Below, piece by piece: positions 1 to 9,396 of a DNA stretch of 64,000 nucleotides. The notes under the pieces are model-generated. The model made no database searches. It was not told the DNA's origin and saw nothing but the letters and a program-made list of their open reading frames with translations. The stretch covers positions 3,968,001 to 4,032,000 of the forward strand of contig NZ_CP134145.1 in the NCBI RefSeq assembly GCF_031583595.1, in the 5' to 3' direction. Position 1 is the first letter of the stretch. Each line of letters starts with the position of its first letter. The stretch is from Thalassotalea psychrophila. Lineage in GTDB: Bacteria; Pseudomonadota; Gammaproteobacteria; Enterobacterales; Alteromonadaceae. The position numbers and the translations under genes were made by a program.

Positions 1-1585
1 TGTCTTGATATAGTTTTGGAACACGAGTGCCGGCAACGTTGCCGCCTAAATACATATTATATTTGTCTGGGCCACGACCAACTAAGCCAACCTCAGCAAG
101 CATTGCTCGGCCACAACCATTAGGACAACCCGTTACCCGGAAAATAATGTGCTCATCAGCAATATTATGCTTTGCTAATAAACCTTCAATGTCTGTCACA
201 TAACTAGGTAAAAAGCGTTCTGCTTCTGCCATAGCCAATGGACAAGTAGGGAAAGCCACACATGCCATAGAATTTTGGCGTTGATTAGATTGTGTAACAT
301 CAATTAAACCATGCTCAACGGCGATACTTTCAATCACCGACTTTTGCTCTTGAGATACGCTAGCAACAATCAAGTTTTGATTCGCCGTCATACGGAAATC
401 ACCTTGATGAATTTCAGCAATGGCTTTTACACCACTTTTTAGTTTGGTCTCAATAGTGTCTTTTAAACGACCATTTTCAATAAATAGAGTTAAATGGTGC
501 TTATTATCGATACCTTCAACCCAACCAATTTTATCGCCACGATTAGTGAACTCGTAAGGACGAGACTCCCCAAATTTAGCACCCGCGCGCGTTTCAACTT
601 CATCTTTAAATGTATCAATACCGACTCTATCCAGAGTATATTTGGTTTTCGCATTTTTACGATTTACTCGATTCCCCCAATCACGCTGTGTAGTAATAAC
701 CGCTTCAGCAAATGCTAAGGTATCTTTAAGTTCGATAAAACCAAAGTCATCAGCCTTTCTTGGGTAAGTAGAGTCATCACCGAAGGTCATGGCTAAACCA
801 CCACCAACTAACACATTAAAACCAATTAGCTTTTTACCGTCGCTAATCGCCACAAAGTTTAAGTCATTAGCGTGCACGTCAATATCATTATCTGGCGGGA
901 TAACTACAGTAGTTTTAAATTTACGAGGTAAGTAAGTACTACCTAGAATAGGTTCAACTTCTTGCCCTGGTGTTTCTTCAATTTTTTCGCCGTCAAGCCA
1001 AATCTCAGCATACGCACGAGTCTTAGGAAGTAAATGTTCACTAATTTTGATAGCCCATTGGTACGCTTCTTGATGCAAAACAGACTCAACCGGGTTAGAG
1101 GTACATAATACGTTACGGTTAACATCACCAGCAGTCGCAATAGCATCTATACCTATTTTATTAAGCGTTTGATGCATCAATTTAATATTAGGTTTTAACA
1201 CCCCATGAAACTGAAACGTTTGGCGAGTTGTCAAACGAATACTGCCATAAGAGGTGTGCTCATCGGCAAATTTATCTATAGCTAACCATTGGCTAGGAGT
1301 AATGATGCCACCAGGCATTCTGGCTCTAAGCATTACATTATGCAGAGGTTCTAACTTTTGCTTGGCACGTTCTGCTCGAATATCACGATCATCTTGTTGG
1401 TACATGCCGTGGGTACGGATTAATTGAAAGTTATCTGCTGTGAAACCACCGGTAATTTCATCTTGTAAGTCTTCAATTATCGTGCCACGTAAATGATTAC
1501 TTTCAGCTTTAAGGCGCTCATTGTCGGCATGCTTACCTTGGACCACATTCGGGTTTTGTTCAATTTTTTCGGCTAAAATAGACAT
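1..1585 (-). CDS. cysI: Sulfite reductase (NADPH) hemoprotein beta-component, partial (C-terminus cut by window edge)
   Basis: I translated this frame from ATG at 1585 down to base 1: about 528 codons without a stop, of roughly 570 expected. It reduces sulfite to sulfide in assimilatory sulfur metabolism, as the siroheme/4Fe-4S partner of CysJ. Visible features are the N-terminal [12 protein letters not shown], the ferredoxin-like core [12 protein letters not shown], and near the left edge the cluster motif TGCPNGCGR that ligates siroheme and the iron-sulfur centre. The last Cys-containing part is mostly present; about 40 residues are missing. The start codon overlaps the cysJ stop by one base (TAATG), so the two are translationally coupled. 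Antisense frames across it are shadows. Confidence 0.96.
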   Translation of the reverse strand, partial: MSILAEKIEQNPNVVQGKHADNERLKAESNHLRGTIIEDLQDEITGGFTADNFQLIRTHGMYQQDDRDIRAERAKQKLEPLHNVMLRARMPGGIITPSQWLAIDKFADEHTSYGSIRLTTRQTFQFHGVLKPNIKLMHQTLNKIGIDAIATAGDVNRNVLCTSNPVESVLHQEAYQWAIKISEHLLPKTRAYAEIWLDGEKIEETPGQEVEPILGSTYLPRKFKTTVVIPPDNDIDVHANDLNFVAISDGKKLIGFNVLVGGGLAMTFGDDSTYPRKADDFGFIELKDTLAFAEAVITTQRDWGNRVNRKNAKTKYTLDRVGIDTFKDEVETRAGAKFGESRPYEFTNRGDKIGWVEGIDNKHHLTLFIENGRLKDTIETKLKSGVKAIAEIHQGDFRMTANQNLIVASVSQEQKSVIESIAVEHGLIDVTQSNQRQNSMACVAFPTCPLAMAEAERFLPSYVTDIEGLLAKHNIADEHIIFRVTGCPNGCGRAMLAEVGLVGRGPDKYNMYLGGNVAGTRVPKLYQD

Positions 1586-3399
1586 TAATATACATCCTTC
1601 TGATAACGCTTATTAATGCGTAATTGCTTTAAATAATCTTCGGCTTGCTCTACAGTTTTATTACCGTGCTCACTAACAATTTCAACTAAGGTTTGATGAA
1701 CATCTTTAGCCATACGCGACATATCACCACAAATATAAAAGTGTGCGCCGTTTTCTAACCAACTAAATAACTCTTTACCATTGGCTTTTAACTTGTGTTG
1801 TACATAAACTTTTTCAGCTTGGTCCCTTGAAAAAGCCACGTCTAAACGAGATAACACGCCTGATTTAAGGTAGCTTTGCCACTCAACTTGATATAAAAAG
1901 TCTTGGGTAAAGGTCTGATCGCCAAACACTAACCAGTTATCACCATTTGCTTCTTGTGCTTCACGTTGCTGCAAGAAAGCTCTAAATGGCGCTACGCCAG
2001 TACCAGGGCCAACCATAATAATTGGTGTATCGGTATTTTCAGGTAAACGGAAGTTGTTATTGTGCTCAATAAATACCTTTACTTGGTCGTCTTCTTGCAA
2101 GCGTTCAATTAAAAACCCTGAAGCACTGCCTAAGCGACGTACAACGCCTTCGGTTGTTTGTTCAACGTAGTCAACCAAGCCAACAGTTAAGTGAACTTCT
2201 TCTTCTACTTCTTCCTGGCTTGATGCTATTGAATATAAACGCGGCGTTAAGGAGGCTAGACTATCAACCAATGTCTGCGCAGATAAAGTCGCAGGATAAG
2301 TAGTAATTAAATCGATAAGCTGTTTGTTATTGATGAAGTCGCGTAAGTTATCAGCATCAGTCAATAAATCCGTAAGAGTTTGGTTGTTAGCCAGTTCTGC
2401 CCATTTAGTAATGACTACTTTACTTAAACCGGTTACTTCAAGCTTCTCTTGTAAAGCTAACTGCAAGCTTACTTCTTCACTATTTACAGTGACAAATTCA
2501 GTTAAATCTAAGTTAAGCGCATTAGTAATTGCTGCAAGCAAAGGTTGATCATTAACAGGCCAGATACCTAAAGCATCGCCTGGTTGATAGGTAATTCCCG
2601 AACCTTCTAGATCAATTTCAATGTGCTGTACAACTTTATTCGAATCTCGACCAGTAATTTTCTGATTAGCAACAATAGTGGCTAAAAAAGGATTCTCTTT
2701 GCTATAAGTGCTTGCGCCTTCAGCTATAGCAACATTTCCCAGAGGTAAGTGCACTACCTCAGCAGTGCTAGAAACTAAAGTTTCGGCAACGTGCTTTAAA
2801 TTTTCTTCTTGCCAAGCTTTAGCTTGAGCAATGTAATCTACATCACAATCTATACGTTCACTGATACGTTTAGCGCCAAGCTTAGCTAATCTTTCATCAA
2901 AGTCTTTACCTGTTTGACAAAAATATTCGTAGCTTGAATCACCCAGTGCTAATACTGAGTACTGTAATGAATCTAATTTAGGGGCTCTTTTTGAAGCTAA
3001 AAACTCATGTAAAGCCATAGCATCATCCGGTGCTTCACCTTCACCATTAGTGCTAGCAACAATTAAGATGTGCGTTTCCGATTTTAATGATTTAGGTTTG
3101 TAATCTGCCATATTTACTAAGCTGGCATTAATGCCTTGGCTAACAGCCTCAGCATGAACCTGCTGGGCAACAGCTTTTGCATTACCTGTTTGCGAGCCGA
3201 ACAGAATAGTTAGTTTACCAGCGGGACTGACACTAGCTTGCGGCATCACTTCGCTTGCTGGGCTTTCGCTTTTAGCCGCCAAATAGCCACTTGCCCAAGC
3301 AAGTTGCAATGGCGAATATTGATGAATGACTTGCTGCAATTGTAGTAGTTGATCACTACCTAAACTTGCTTGTATATCATTATTGGCTTTTACCAACAT
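1585..3399 (-). CDS. cysJ: Sulfite reductase (NADPH) flavoprotein alpha-component
   Basis: 604 aa, normal for CysJ. It passes electrons from NADPH via FAD and FMN to the CysI hemoprotein. An N-terminal flavodoxin domain (about residues 60-205) carries the FMN loop [13 protein letters not shown] ferredoxin-reductase module follows, with the FAD motif RLYSIASS, the NADPH-binding [17 protein letters not shown] and the C-terminal KRYQKDVY. It is the first gene of a cysJI operon, with cysI overlapping by one base. The intergenic region upstream is AT-rich and holds a LysR-type dyad that could bind CysB. CysH, the usual third gene, would lie beyond the left edge. Confidence 0.97.
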   Translation of the reverse strand: MLVKANNDIQASLGSDQLLQLQQVIHQYSPLQLAWASGYLAAKSESPASEVMPQASVSPAGKLTILFGSQTGNAKAVAQQVHAEAVSQGINASLVNMADYKPKSLKSETHILIVASTNGEGEAPDDAMALHEFLASKRAPKLDSLQYSVLALGDSSYEYFCQTGKDFDERLAKLGAKRISERIDCDVDYIAQAKAWQEENLKHVAETLVSSTAEVVHLPLGNVAIAEGASTYSKENPFLATIVANQKITGRDSNKVVQHIEIDLEGSGITYQPGDALGIWPVNDQPLLAAITNALNLDLTEFVTVNSEEVSLQLALQEKLEVTGLSKVVITKWAELANNQTLTDLLTDADNLRDFINNKQLIDLITTYPATLSAQTLVDSLASLTPRLYSIASSQEEVEEEVHLTVGLVDYVEQTTEGVVRRLGSASGFLIERLQEDDQVKVFIEHNNNFRLPENTDTPIIMVGPGTGVAPFRAFLQQREAQEANGDNWLVFGDQTFTQDFLYQVEWQSYLKSGVLSRLDVAFSRDQAEKVYVQHKLKANGKELFSWLENGAHFYICGDMSRMAKDVHQTLVEIVSEHGNKTVEQAEDYLKQLRINKRYQKDVY

Positions 3400-3486
3400 G
3401 GCGTTTATCCCAAATTACATTAATTTTACAATGGGTAAAGGATATACAGGCTTAAGAGAAACATAAAAGAATAGATAACGATTTTT

Positions 3487-3503
3487 TATTCCAAAATAGA
3501 ATA
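3487..3503. promoter_or_regulatory. Possible LysR-type (CysB-like) operator upstream of cysJ
   Basis: The sequence TATTC-N7-GAATA is an interrupted dyad with the spacing typical of LysR-family sites. It sits about 90 bp upstream of the cysJ start. CysB control of cysJIH is established in enterobacteria; assigning this dyad to CysB is inference. AT-rich DNA makes chance dyads likely. Confidence 0.3.
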
Positions 3504-3571
3504 TCGGTTCGTTAGGTTGAATCGTTATAAGATAGAGCAGTAATTTTATTTCAAAGAAAAATTAAAAAAAG

Positions 3572-3602
3572 AAATCCTGAACAGTTCTGCTGTTCAGGAT
3601 TT
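3572..3602 (-). terminator. Rho-independent terminator after the TIGR04219-type outer-membrane gene
   Basis: A perfect 13-bp stem (AAATCCTGAACAG paired with CTGTTCAGGATTT) encloses a 5-nt loop. On the minus strand it is followed by CTTTTTTT. It lies 29 bp beyond the stop of the 3631-4359 gene and separates that gene from cysJ. A short T run also follows on the plus strand. Confidence 0.85.
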
Positions 3603-3630
3603 TTAATTATAAAGGTGCCAAGAAAATTTA

Positions 3631-4359
3631 TTAGAAATGAACTTCTACACCAGCAAAGGCACCATCAAACTCTAGATCAGCATAAACATCATCTAGGTCA
3701 TCTAACTCAAGATCTACTACGCGATAACCAGCTTGAAGATTTACATCTACCAGCATATTATCAAGTAGCGCGTAAGAAACGCCTAATTGGTAATCAGCTA
3801 AAGTATGATCATCGATACTTAAAAAATTCCCCTCTGCAAAAACACTTAAACCAGTGCCTGGAAAGGCAACTTGAGCAGAAGCGTAAAGCATAGGAATGAT
3901 TTCTTCTACAGAATCTTCATCTAAACCCATAGTATCACTGGTAAGTAGTTCACCTTCGAAGTCTTTGGCAGTTAAACCAAAATCAAAAGAAAACAAACCA
4001 TTATCAAATAGTTCGTAATATAAGGTGTAATCTGTGTAAGTAAAATCAACCTCTGAACCTTCAACCACTAGGTTTGCAAATTCGTTGTTTGTATCAACTT
4101 CTAAACCTTTAGTCATTAATTCTGAATGAGCAATTTTAATGTTCGGAATAAATGGAACAGGATGTTCAAAAGCAATATAAAATCTACCTTGTGATTCATC
4201 TTTAAAGTTATATTCGATTAAATCGTTGTTATCACCATGGCTACCTTCTGCAGCCATATCCCACCCCTGAGCACCAACATAAACACCGATAGCATCGGCG
4301 GCAGCTGTAGTACTGGTTAACAACATTAGCGAGCTAATTAACGCAGCTGTTTTTTTCAT
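3631..4359 (-). CDS. Outer-membrane beta-barrel protein, TIGR04219-like
   Basis: 242 aa with a clear signal peptide (MKKTAALISSLMLLTSTTAAA, cleavage near residue 22). The mature protein alternates short amphipathic strands rich in Tyr, Phe, Asp and Glu and ends in EVHF, a terminal aromatic as expected for a barrel inserted by BamA. The opening GVYVGAQGWDM resembles the TIGR04219 family of gammaproteobacterial outer-membrane proteins; I base this on memory of the family, not a search. Function is unknown. It has its own terminator and lies downstream of the DUF2333 gene in the same direction, 64 bp away. Confidence 0.75.
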   Translation of the reverse strand: MKKTAALISSLMLLTSTTAAADAIGVYVGAQGWDMAAEGSHGDNNDLIEYNFKDESQGRFYIAFEHPVPFIPNIKIAHSELMTKGLEVDTNNEFANLVVEGSEVDFTYTDYTLYYELFDNGLFSFDFGLTAKDFEGELLTSDTMGLDEDSVEEIIPMLYASAQVAFPGTGLSVFAEGNFLSIDDHTLADYQLGVSYALLDNMLVDVNLQAGYRVVDLELDDLDDVYADLEFDGAFAGVEVHF

Positions 4360-4423
4360 TTTTTTACCCTGTTTTATTATTAATAATTATATGTTTTTAT
4401 TATTACTTATCTTAGGGGGGTGA

Positions 4424-5416
4424 TTACCCCTGGCTTAACAATTCTCTTAAGTCGATCAAAGCAGCATTCGCTCTGGAAATATAATTTGCCATAACTAAAG
4501 AATGATTAGCACCAATTCCGAAGCCGCTACCATTTAAAATCAAAGGACTCCAAACAGTATCCTGAGTAGCTTCTAATTCTCTTATTATTTGGCTCACACT
4601 TACGGTGGCGTTTTTATTTTCTAGTACATCAGCAAAATCAACTTCAATAGCTTGTAGCATATGCAACAATGCCCAACAAGCACCACGTGATTCATAGAAT
4701 ACGTCATCAATTTTCCACCAACTGGTTTTAACGATAACCGCAGATGCTGAAAATGTAGACTGCACGGCATTTTTGTCACCAGCTAAATCAGTATTCAGTT
4801 GGTTACGGCCAACACTGGCACTTAAGCGTTGTGAATAACTACCTAAACGTTTTTCTATTTCACGTAAATAGTCACGAAGATTATCTGCGCGCGCATAAAA
4901 CTGTGCATCTTGAACTAATGGATCAGCTAGATCTTGACGATATGCATATAAGTCTTCAATTGCTGAACTGTATTCACCTTCTGCACTTGGGATAGCCCAA
5001 GTATTCGCATCAATATTAAATTTTGGCTGTGCACCTTTTAAGTGTTTATTCTCGAGAGATTGAGATTGTGAACGGCTAAATGACTGACGCATTACTAAAG
5101 ACATATCGCGTACCATTTCTAGCACGCCAAACTCCCATGCAGGAATGTTATCTAAAAATAGAGATGGTGGAATTTTGTCATTCGATAAATATCCGCCGGG
5201 TTTATCCTGTAATTTTTCTGCAACTCTAATTAAAGTAGTTGTTGTCGTGTACCCTACCACAGGTTTTACATTAGCAACTTTAGCGTCGTTAACGGCCTGT
5301 TCACGAACATCAAAAGAGCCCGGTTCGAAGCTCCAAAATACACCCAAAATATAGAACAGAAACACCACAATGATTGACATTATGGAGATAGATTTAAACG
5401 AGAAATTAAAAGTCAT
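4424..5416 (-). CDS. DUF2333 family inner-membrane protein
   Basis: 330 aa with one N-terminal membrane segment (about residues 8-29, SIMSIIVVFLFYILGVFW) followed by a long soluble part, presumably periplasmic. The pattern EPGSFDVREQA, then VGYTTTTTLIRVAEKL, GGYLSNDKIPPSLFLDNIP and WEFGVLEMVRDM matches my recollection of the DUF2333 family, which is conserved in gammaproteobacteria without a known function. Its start is 36 bp downstream of the copper-chaperone stop, so co-transcription is likely. Confidence 0.85.
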   Translation of the reverse strand: MTFNFSFKSISIMSIIVVFLFYILGVFWSFEPGSFDVREQAVNDAKVANVKPVVGYTTTTTLIRVAEKLQDKPGGYLSNDKIPPSLFLDNIPAWEFGVLEMVRDMSLVMRQSFSRSQSQSLENKHLKGAQPKFNIDANTWAIPSAEGEYSSAIEDLYAYRQDLADPLVQDAQFYARADNLRDYLREIEKRLGSYSQRLSASVGRNQLNTDLAGDKNAVQSTFSASAVIVKTSWWKIDDVFYESRGACWALLHMLQAIEVDFADVLENKNATVSVSQIIRELEATQDTVWSPLILNGSGFGIGANHSLVMANYISRANAALIDLRELLSQG

Positions 5417-5451
5417 AATTTTTCCTTTAGTGATGACGTTTTTTTGTTTTG

Positions 5452-5880
5452 TTACTTAAGCCCTTGTACAGGCACTTCAATGATAACATTTTCTTTATTA
5501 TCAAAATGTAAAGTCATAGTAATTGTTGTTTCAGCTTGTAATGGTTGCTGCACATTAAACACCATAATGTGATATCCGTGTGGTTGTAATACTACTTTGT
5601 CATTGGCATTTATCACAATAGAATCAACCTGCTGCATTTTCATCATTTCTGCTGTCATGATGTGCTCATGCATTTCAATTCTCTGACTGATATCTGACGT
5701 GATAGACGTTAAAGTAACGGACTTTTTCGATTGGTTTGTTAACGTCATATAAGCAGAACTGATTGTTGTACCAGGAATGCTTTCTCTAACGTATTGCTCA
5801 CTCACGCTAATGTCTGCTGCCAATAAATTGAATGAGAGTAATAAAGATAAGGTGGCTGTAATGGAGAAGCTTAATTTCAT
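5452..5880 (-). CDS. Periplasmic copper chaperone, PCu(A)C family
   Basis: 142 aa with a signal peptide ending near LLAADIS. PCu(A)C proteins bind Cu(I) in the periplasm and help load the CuA site of cytochrome oxidase. The family motif H-M-X10-M-X21-H-X-M is recognisable: MHEHIMTAEMM supplies the first ligands and HGYHIMVF the last. The cupredoxin-like fold is implied by VSEQYVRESIPGT at the mature N-terminus. No Sco/SenC gene is adjacent, although the two often sit together. It probably shares a transcript with the DUF2333 gene downstream. Confidence 0.9.
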   Translation of the reverse strand: MKLSFSITATLSLLLSFNLLAADISVSEQYVRESIPGTTISSAYMTLTNQSKKSVTLTSITSDISQRIEMHEHIMTAEMMKMQQVDSIVINANDKVVLQPHGYHIMVFNVQQPLQAETTITMTLHFDNKENVIIEVPVQGLK

Positions 5881-6004
5881 ACTAATGAACCAATAAGGTG
5901 TAATTAGCTGAATAATCGCCTATTTCAACAGTTTCGACAATAACAATCTGTTAATTAAATTAAATAAATGTTAATTCAGCACTATCATTACCGAAATTGA
6001 CAAG

Positions 6005-6340
6005 TTAATCGGTTATCGCTTTTTGTCTTGTGCATGCCCAAATAACGACAGCGATCAAAATTATTGGCCAAAAAACGCCAACTCCAACCATTAATACGCC
6101 ACCACAGACTAACAATACAGCAAAAATAATTGTACCGAATACACTTAACACTATTGCTAATGCTGCGATGACTAATAACACAGCAACAATTGCAGATAAA
6201 CTTATTACCTTTAACGGCTCAACCTCGTGTTGATCCATATAAAAGCTGATATTAAACAACTCAATTAAACTGATGCCAAAAACATAAGTTAGTATCAATG
6301 TTGCAAAAACAGCTAATAATAACGATTTAAAAAATGTCAT
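6005..6340 (-). CDS. Small polytopic membrane protein of the psp locus, unknown function
   Basis: 111 aa, almost entirely hydrophobic. I see an N-terminal segment (residues 5-28) and two or three further segments between about 43 and 104, ending in the basic tail TRQKAITD. I do not recognise a named family. It starts 39 bp after the pspC stop on the same strand and is likely the last gene of the psp unit. A membrane location beside PspA/PspC fits an envelope-stress role, but that rests on context only. Confidence 0.65.
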   Translation of the reverse strand: MTFFKSLLLAVFATLILTYVFGISLIELFNISFYMDQHEVEPLKVISLSAIVAVLLVIAALAIVLSVFGTIIFAVLLVCGGVLMVGVGVFWPIILIAVVIWACTRQKAITD

Positions 6341-6379
6341 ATTTATTCCTTAGCTAACACAGTTCAATTTAAACTATTA

Positions 6380-6589
6380 CTAGTAACGACTTGGCATTAG
6401 TAAAGCGGCAACAAAATAAGCAACGATAGTTGCTAATGGCATCATAAAGCCAACTATTACAACAGCGGCTCTTACGCCAAATCTAGGTAATTCAAAATGA
6501 CGTGCAAGACCAGCACAAACACCACAGATTTTTTTATTAACAGAATCTTTGCTTAATGGGCGTTCAACATGGTATTTATTGGTATTCAT
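6380..6589 (-). CDS. pspC: Phage shock protein C domain protein (short form)
   Basis: 69 aa. It matches the PspC domain: basic start RPLSKDSVNKKICGVCAGLARHF, then a membrane segment (about residues 38-65, VRAAVVIVGFMMPLATIVAYFV) and ALLMPSRY. PspC is the inner-membrane sensor that recruits PspA when the membrane is stressed. E. coli PspC is about 119 aa with a longer cytoplasmic/leucine-zipper tail; this one is only the core domain. It lies downstream of pspA and a 33-aa membrane ORF on the same strand. Confidence 0.9.
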   Translation of the reverse strand: MNTNKYHVERPLSKDSVNKKICGVCAGLARHFELPRFGVRAAVVIVGFMMPLATIVAYFVAALLMPSRY

Positions 6590-6632
6590 AACTTACTCCT
6601 AACAAGTAAACTTTATTTGTATTTAATTTCGT

Positions 6633-6734
6633 TTAAGCTTGTACGTATCTTGCGATACTAAACACGCCAGCACCAATAAAAAAGGTTGCTACTGGTACAA
6701 GCCACAATGTAAAAATTATTGAAAATGGAAACAT
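6633..6734 (-). CDS. 33-aa single-pass membrane protein between pspA and pspC
   Basis: I translated 34 codons from ATG at 6734: MFPFSIIFTLWLVPVATFFI for the first 20 residues, then GAGVFSIARYVQA and TAA. It is one hydrophobic segment with a short basic tail. A good Shine-Dalgarno (AGGAAT, 8 nt upstream) supports translation. It occupies the pspB position (between pspA and pspC) but is much shorter than PspB (about 74 aa) and I see no PspB signature. The gene is inferred from ribosome-binding site, hydrophobicity and context. Confidence 0.55.
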   Translation of the reverse strand: MFPFSIIFTLWLVPVATFFIGAGVFSIARYVQA

Positions 6735-6786
6735 AATTTATTCCTACTTTCCCTTTCCTGCTAATGGTTTATGGAAGTTAATAGCC

Positions 6787-7449
6787 TTAGCCATTAACTA
6801 CTTTTTTCTTCATTTGTTGTAATTGCTCTTCAATCAAATCTTGATTTTCAAGCTCTGCAAACTGGCTTTCTAAACTTTGGTTTTTGCCAAGGTCATAGGC
6901 TTCTACTTGAGCTTCAACTTCATCAACTTTTTGCTGGTAACGTTCAAATTTTGCAATCGCATTATCAATGTTGCCGGTGTTAATTGTTTGACGAGCTTTC
7001 AATCTAACTTCTGCAGATTTTTGACGCAGCGTAAATGACTCTTGGCGACGTTTAGCCTCAGCTAACTTTTCTTGTAAACGGCCGCAATCATCCTGCACAC
7101 CAGCTAGCATTTCATCAATGCTGATCATCTCTTGTTGAAGAGACTCTAGTTCTTGTTCACATTTTTGTTTTTCAACTAATGCACTGCGCGCTAGATCTTC
7201 ACGACCTTTGGTTAAAGCAAGCTCTGCTTTGTTATTCCAGTCAGTAACTTTAGTTTCTAAGCGACGTAATTTACGAGTTAGAGTTTTCTTTTCAGCAATG
7301 CTTTTAGCTGCTTGTGAACGAACTTCAACTAAAGTTTCTTCCATTTCCTGTATTATTAAACGAATTAATTTTTCAGGGTTCTCAGCTTTTTCTAATAAGC
7401 TATTAATATTGGCGTTAATGATATCGGTTAATCTTGAAAACATACCCAT
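6787..7449 (-). CDS. pspA: Phage shock protein A (PspA/IM30, ESCRT-III-like)
   Basis: 220 aa, typical length. PspA is a peripheral inner-membrane protein that oligomerises to protect a leaky membrane, and in enterobacteria it also inhibits the activator PspF. The amphipathic N-terminus GMFSRLTDIINANINSLLEKAENPEKL is diagnostic when read in two pieces (GMFSRLTDIINANINSLLE, then KAENPEKL), and most of the rest is coiled coil (residues about 25-185). It starts 11 bp after the upstream secreted-protein ORF, indicating one operon, with the sigma-54-type promoter located ahead of that ORF. Confidence 0.96.
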   Translation of the reverse strand: MGMFSRLTDIINANINSLLEKAENPEKLIRLIIQEMEETLVEVRSQAAKSIAEKKTLTRKLRRLETKVTDWNNKAELALTKGREDLARSALVEKQKCEQELESLQQEMISIDEMLAGVQDDCGRLQEKLAEAKRRQESFTLRQKSAEVRLKARQTINTGNIDNAIAKFERYQQKVDEVEAQVEAYDLGKNQSLESQFAELENQDLIEEQLQQMKKKVVNG

Positions 7450-7460
7450 GGTGTTGCTCC

Positions 7461-7757
7461 TTATTCTTCTGGTGAATCTTCTTCGTTTAGTTTTGTTGTT
7501 TCAGAAATACTTACAGTTGGTAAACCTTTTTCTGAAGCAAATAATGAATCTATTGTAAAGTTGCCAACTTCTTGTTCGATGCTATTGGCTACTTGTTGAG
7601 TTACTTGATAAAACACAGCTTTAGATTGTTGAGAAACGATCATTTCAATGGCGCTTTCAAGTGACACAAGTTCTTCCGCTTTAGCAGATGTTGCTGCCAT
7701 TGCACTTGCTGCCATTAATGCTGCGAATACTGATGCTTTAGTAGTTAACGTGTTCAT
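7461..7757 (-). CDS. Small secreted protein, first gene of the psp operon
   Basis: 98 aa with a signal peptide (MNTLTTKASVFAALMAASAM then AATSAKA, cleavage before EEL). The mature part of about 70 residues is acidic and Gln/Ser-rich, with the segment ESAIEMIVSQQSKAVFYQVT. I do not recognise a family. It stands between the sigma-54-type promoter and pspA with only 11 bp to pspA, so it should be induced by the same envelope stress. A periplasmic protein leading a psp operon is not part of the E. coli arrangement. Confidence 0.7.
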   Translation of the reverse strand: MNTLTTKASVFAALMAASAMAATSAKAEELVSLESAIEMIVSQQSKAVFYQVTQQVANSIEQEVGNFTIDSLFASEKGLPTVSISETTKLNEEDSPEE

Positions 7758-7839
7758 GTTTCAATCCTTAGTTTACTTATCTAACAACTAGGTAGTAGTT
7801 AGTATTTGTTGTAAATTTTGCTAATAATGATTTATACGT

Positions 7840-7856
7840 TACAAGTGTTGTGCCAA
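7840..7856 (-). promoter_or_regulatory. Sigma-54 (-24/-12) promoter of the psp operon
   Basis: Read on the minus strand the sequence is TTGGCACAACACTTGTA. The consensus is YTGGCACGNNNNTTGCW: the GG at -24 is intact, the spacing is exact, and -12 has GT instead of GC. It lies 83 bp upstream of the first ORF of the psp unit. Sigma-54/PspF control of pspA is established in enterobacteria, which supports the call. Confidence 0.75.
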
Positions 7857-8126
7857 CTTTTATTTATTTTTTAAACGGTTGTTTTCAAAGGGGTTTAAAC
7901 AAACTCTAATTCTCAATGGCAAATTTAACATTTAATTAACACATCACTGTTTAGTGTTTTTAACCACATAATTAGTTAATTTAACCATCTGTATTTAATT
8001 AATTTAAACACAGCAGAATTTAGAGAGTGATAACTAGCTGGAATATCAATACGCAAGCGTATAGACAGAGATTTTAGGGTGTAAAAAAGAAAGTAAGATT
8101 GGATCTAAAAGGAGAATAGATGGAAG

Positions 8127-8258
8127 TTAAATTCGCAGGAAATTTTCACTTTCGCTTGGTTGAATCGGCTCTTCAATTAAGCTAACCACTACAGAACAAC
8201 CGATTAAACATAATACCGGTAGTAAAAGCATTAAAAACATTGCAACTAAACTGAACAT
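8127..8258 (-). CDS. 43-aa membrane or lipoprotein-like small ORF
   Basis: Translated from ATG at 8258: MFSLVAMFLMLLLPVLCLIG, then CSVVVSLIEEPIQPSESENF and LRI. The N-terminal half is one hydrophobic segment and the C-terminal half is acidic. LCLIGC resembles a lipobox (I-G-C preceded by L) but the basic n-region is missing, so a plain membrane anchor is equally likely. GGGGA lies about 7 nt upstream of the ATG. It is monocistronic between the psp promoter and dusA. No family recognised. Confidence 0.4.
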   Translation of the reverse strand: MFSLVAMFLMLLLPVLCLIGCSVVVSLIEEPIQPSESENFLRI

Positions 8259-8409
8259 ATCATTTCCCCAAAATTATGACGTTATTAGTTAGTCGCAAGA
8301 AGTAAGGAAAAGGTTTAGTTTTTATAACATTTATTTTACAAATAAAATTATCCCCATTCACTAACGTAATAGAACAAATGAGGATTTGTTGAATATGAAC
8401 AAAACTGAT

Positions 8410-9396
8410 CTAAATGGAAATAGGAACGTTTTCCAGTTTACCCGTTAATGCAAAGGCTTCACGCAACACATTGGAACTTGCACCCTCGCGTCCGGCATTC
8501 TCGCTTAAATATCTACGATAACGTCTAGCTCCTGGTAATCCATTAGTTAGGCCCAACATATGGCGTACTACATGCCATACTCTCCCGCCATTTGCGACGT
8601 TACGATCAATATAATCACACATCGCATCAATAACTTCTTCACGAGTTATTATTGGTTTTTCATCTGTGAAAATAATCTGATCGGCCTGACTTAACATATA
8701 AGGGTTTTGATAAATTTCACGACCAATCATTACGCCATCAATATGTTCTAAATGCTCAACGCTTTCAGCCAACGTTTTAATGCCACCATTGATTGAAATA
8801 TCAAGATGGTTGAAATCCTGCTTTATTTGATAAACGCGAGAATAATCTAACGGCGGAACTTCACGATTTTGCTTTGGACTTAACCCACTTAACCATGCTT
8901 TACGGGCATGAACAATAAAATGCTCACAACCGGCTTTACCAACAACTTCAACAAAACTGTGTAAAAATTCGTAGCTGTCTAAATCGTCAATGCCGATCCT
9001 CGATTTAACCGTAATTGGAACTTTAACTGCATTTTTCATAGTTTGTACACACTCAGCGACAAGTTCAGGCTCTGCCATTAAGCATGCGCCAAAGCGACCA
9101 TTTTGAACCCTGTCTGAAGGACACCCAACATTAATGTTAATAGCATCATAGCCGTGCTGCTCGGCCATTTTCGCGCACTCGGTAAGTGCTTTAGGATCAC
9201 TACCGCCAAGTTGCAGCACCAATGGATGCTCCTCGGTGTTGTAAGATAAATAATCACCTTTACCAAATAAAATAGCCCCGGTAGTAACCATTTCGGTATA
9301 CATCACCGTGTGGCTAGATAATTGGCGTAAAAAATAGCGACAGTGCTTATCGGTCCAATCAAGCATTGGCGCGACTGAAAGTTTTTCTGAAAACAT
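8410..9396 (-). CDS. dusA: tRNA-dihydrouridine(20/20a) synthase
   Basis: 328 aa FMN-dependent Dus enzyme that reduces uridines 20 and 20a in the tRNA D-loop. Diagnostic stretches: SVAPMLDWTDKHCR at the N-terminus, the active-site segment NINVGCPSDRVQNGRFGACL (catalytic Cys in GACLM), SRIGIDD, HARKAWLSGLSPKQNR (typical of DusA) and NGGIKT for phosphate binding. It starts 179 bp from, and divergent to, zur; in E. coli dusA and zur are near neighbours too. Confidence 0.96.
   Translation of the reverse strand: MFSEKLSVAPMLDWTDKHCRYFLRQLSSHTVMYTEMVTTGAILFGKGDYLSYNTEEHPLVLQLGGSDPKALTECAKMAEQHGYDAININVGCPSDRVQNGRFGACLMAEPELVAECVQTMKNAVKVPITVKSRIGIDDLDSYEFLHSFVEVVGKAGCEHFIVHARKAWLSGLSPKQNREVPPLDYSRVYQIKQDFNHLDISINGGIKTLAESVEHLEHIDGVMIGREIYQNPYMLSQADQIIFTDEKPIITREEVIDAMCDYIDRNVANGGRVWHVVRHMLGLTNGLPGARRYRRYLSENAGREGASSNVLREAFALTGKLENVPISI

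Larger units (their letters stand above)
7758..8409. other. 652-bp gap between the psp operon and dusA
   Basis: It holds the sigma-54-type promoter (7840-7856) and a 43-aa ORF (8127-8258). The stretch 7860-8126 is very AT-rich with no convincing ORF. It is where upstream activator sites for a PspF-type protein would be expected, but no pspF gene lies within the window. Nothing recognisable is seen between 8259 and the dusA stop. Confidence 0.6.

Noticed and set aside
2324..2548. Plus-strand frame across cysJ
   Set aside because: Antisense shadow of a well-conserved gene; no ribosome-binding site or family features.
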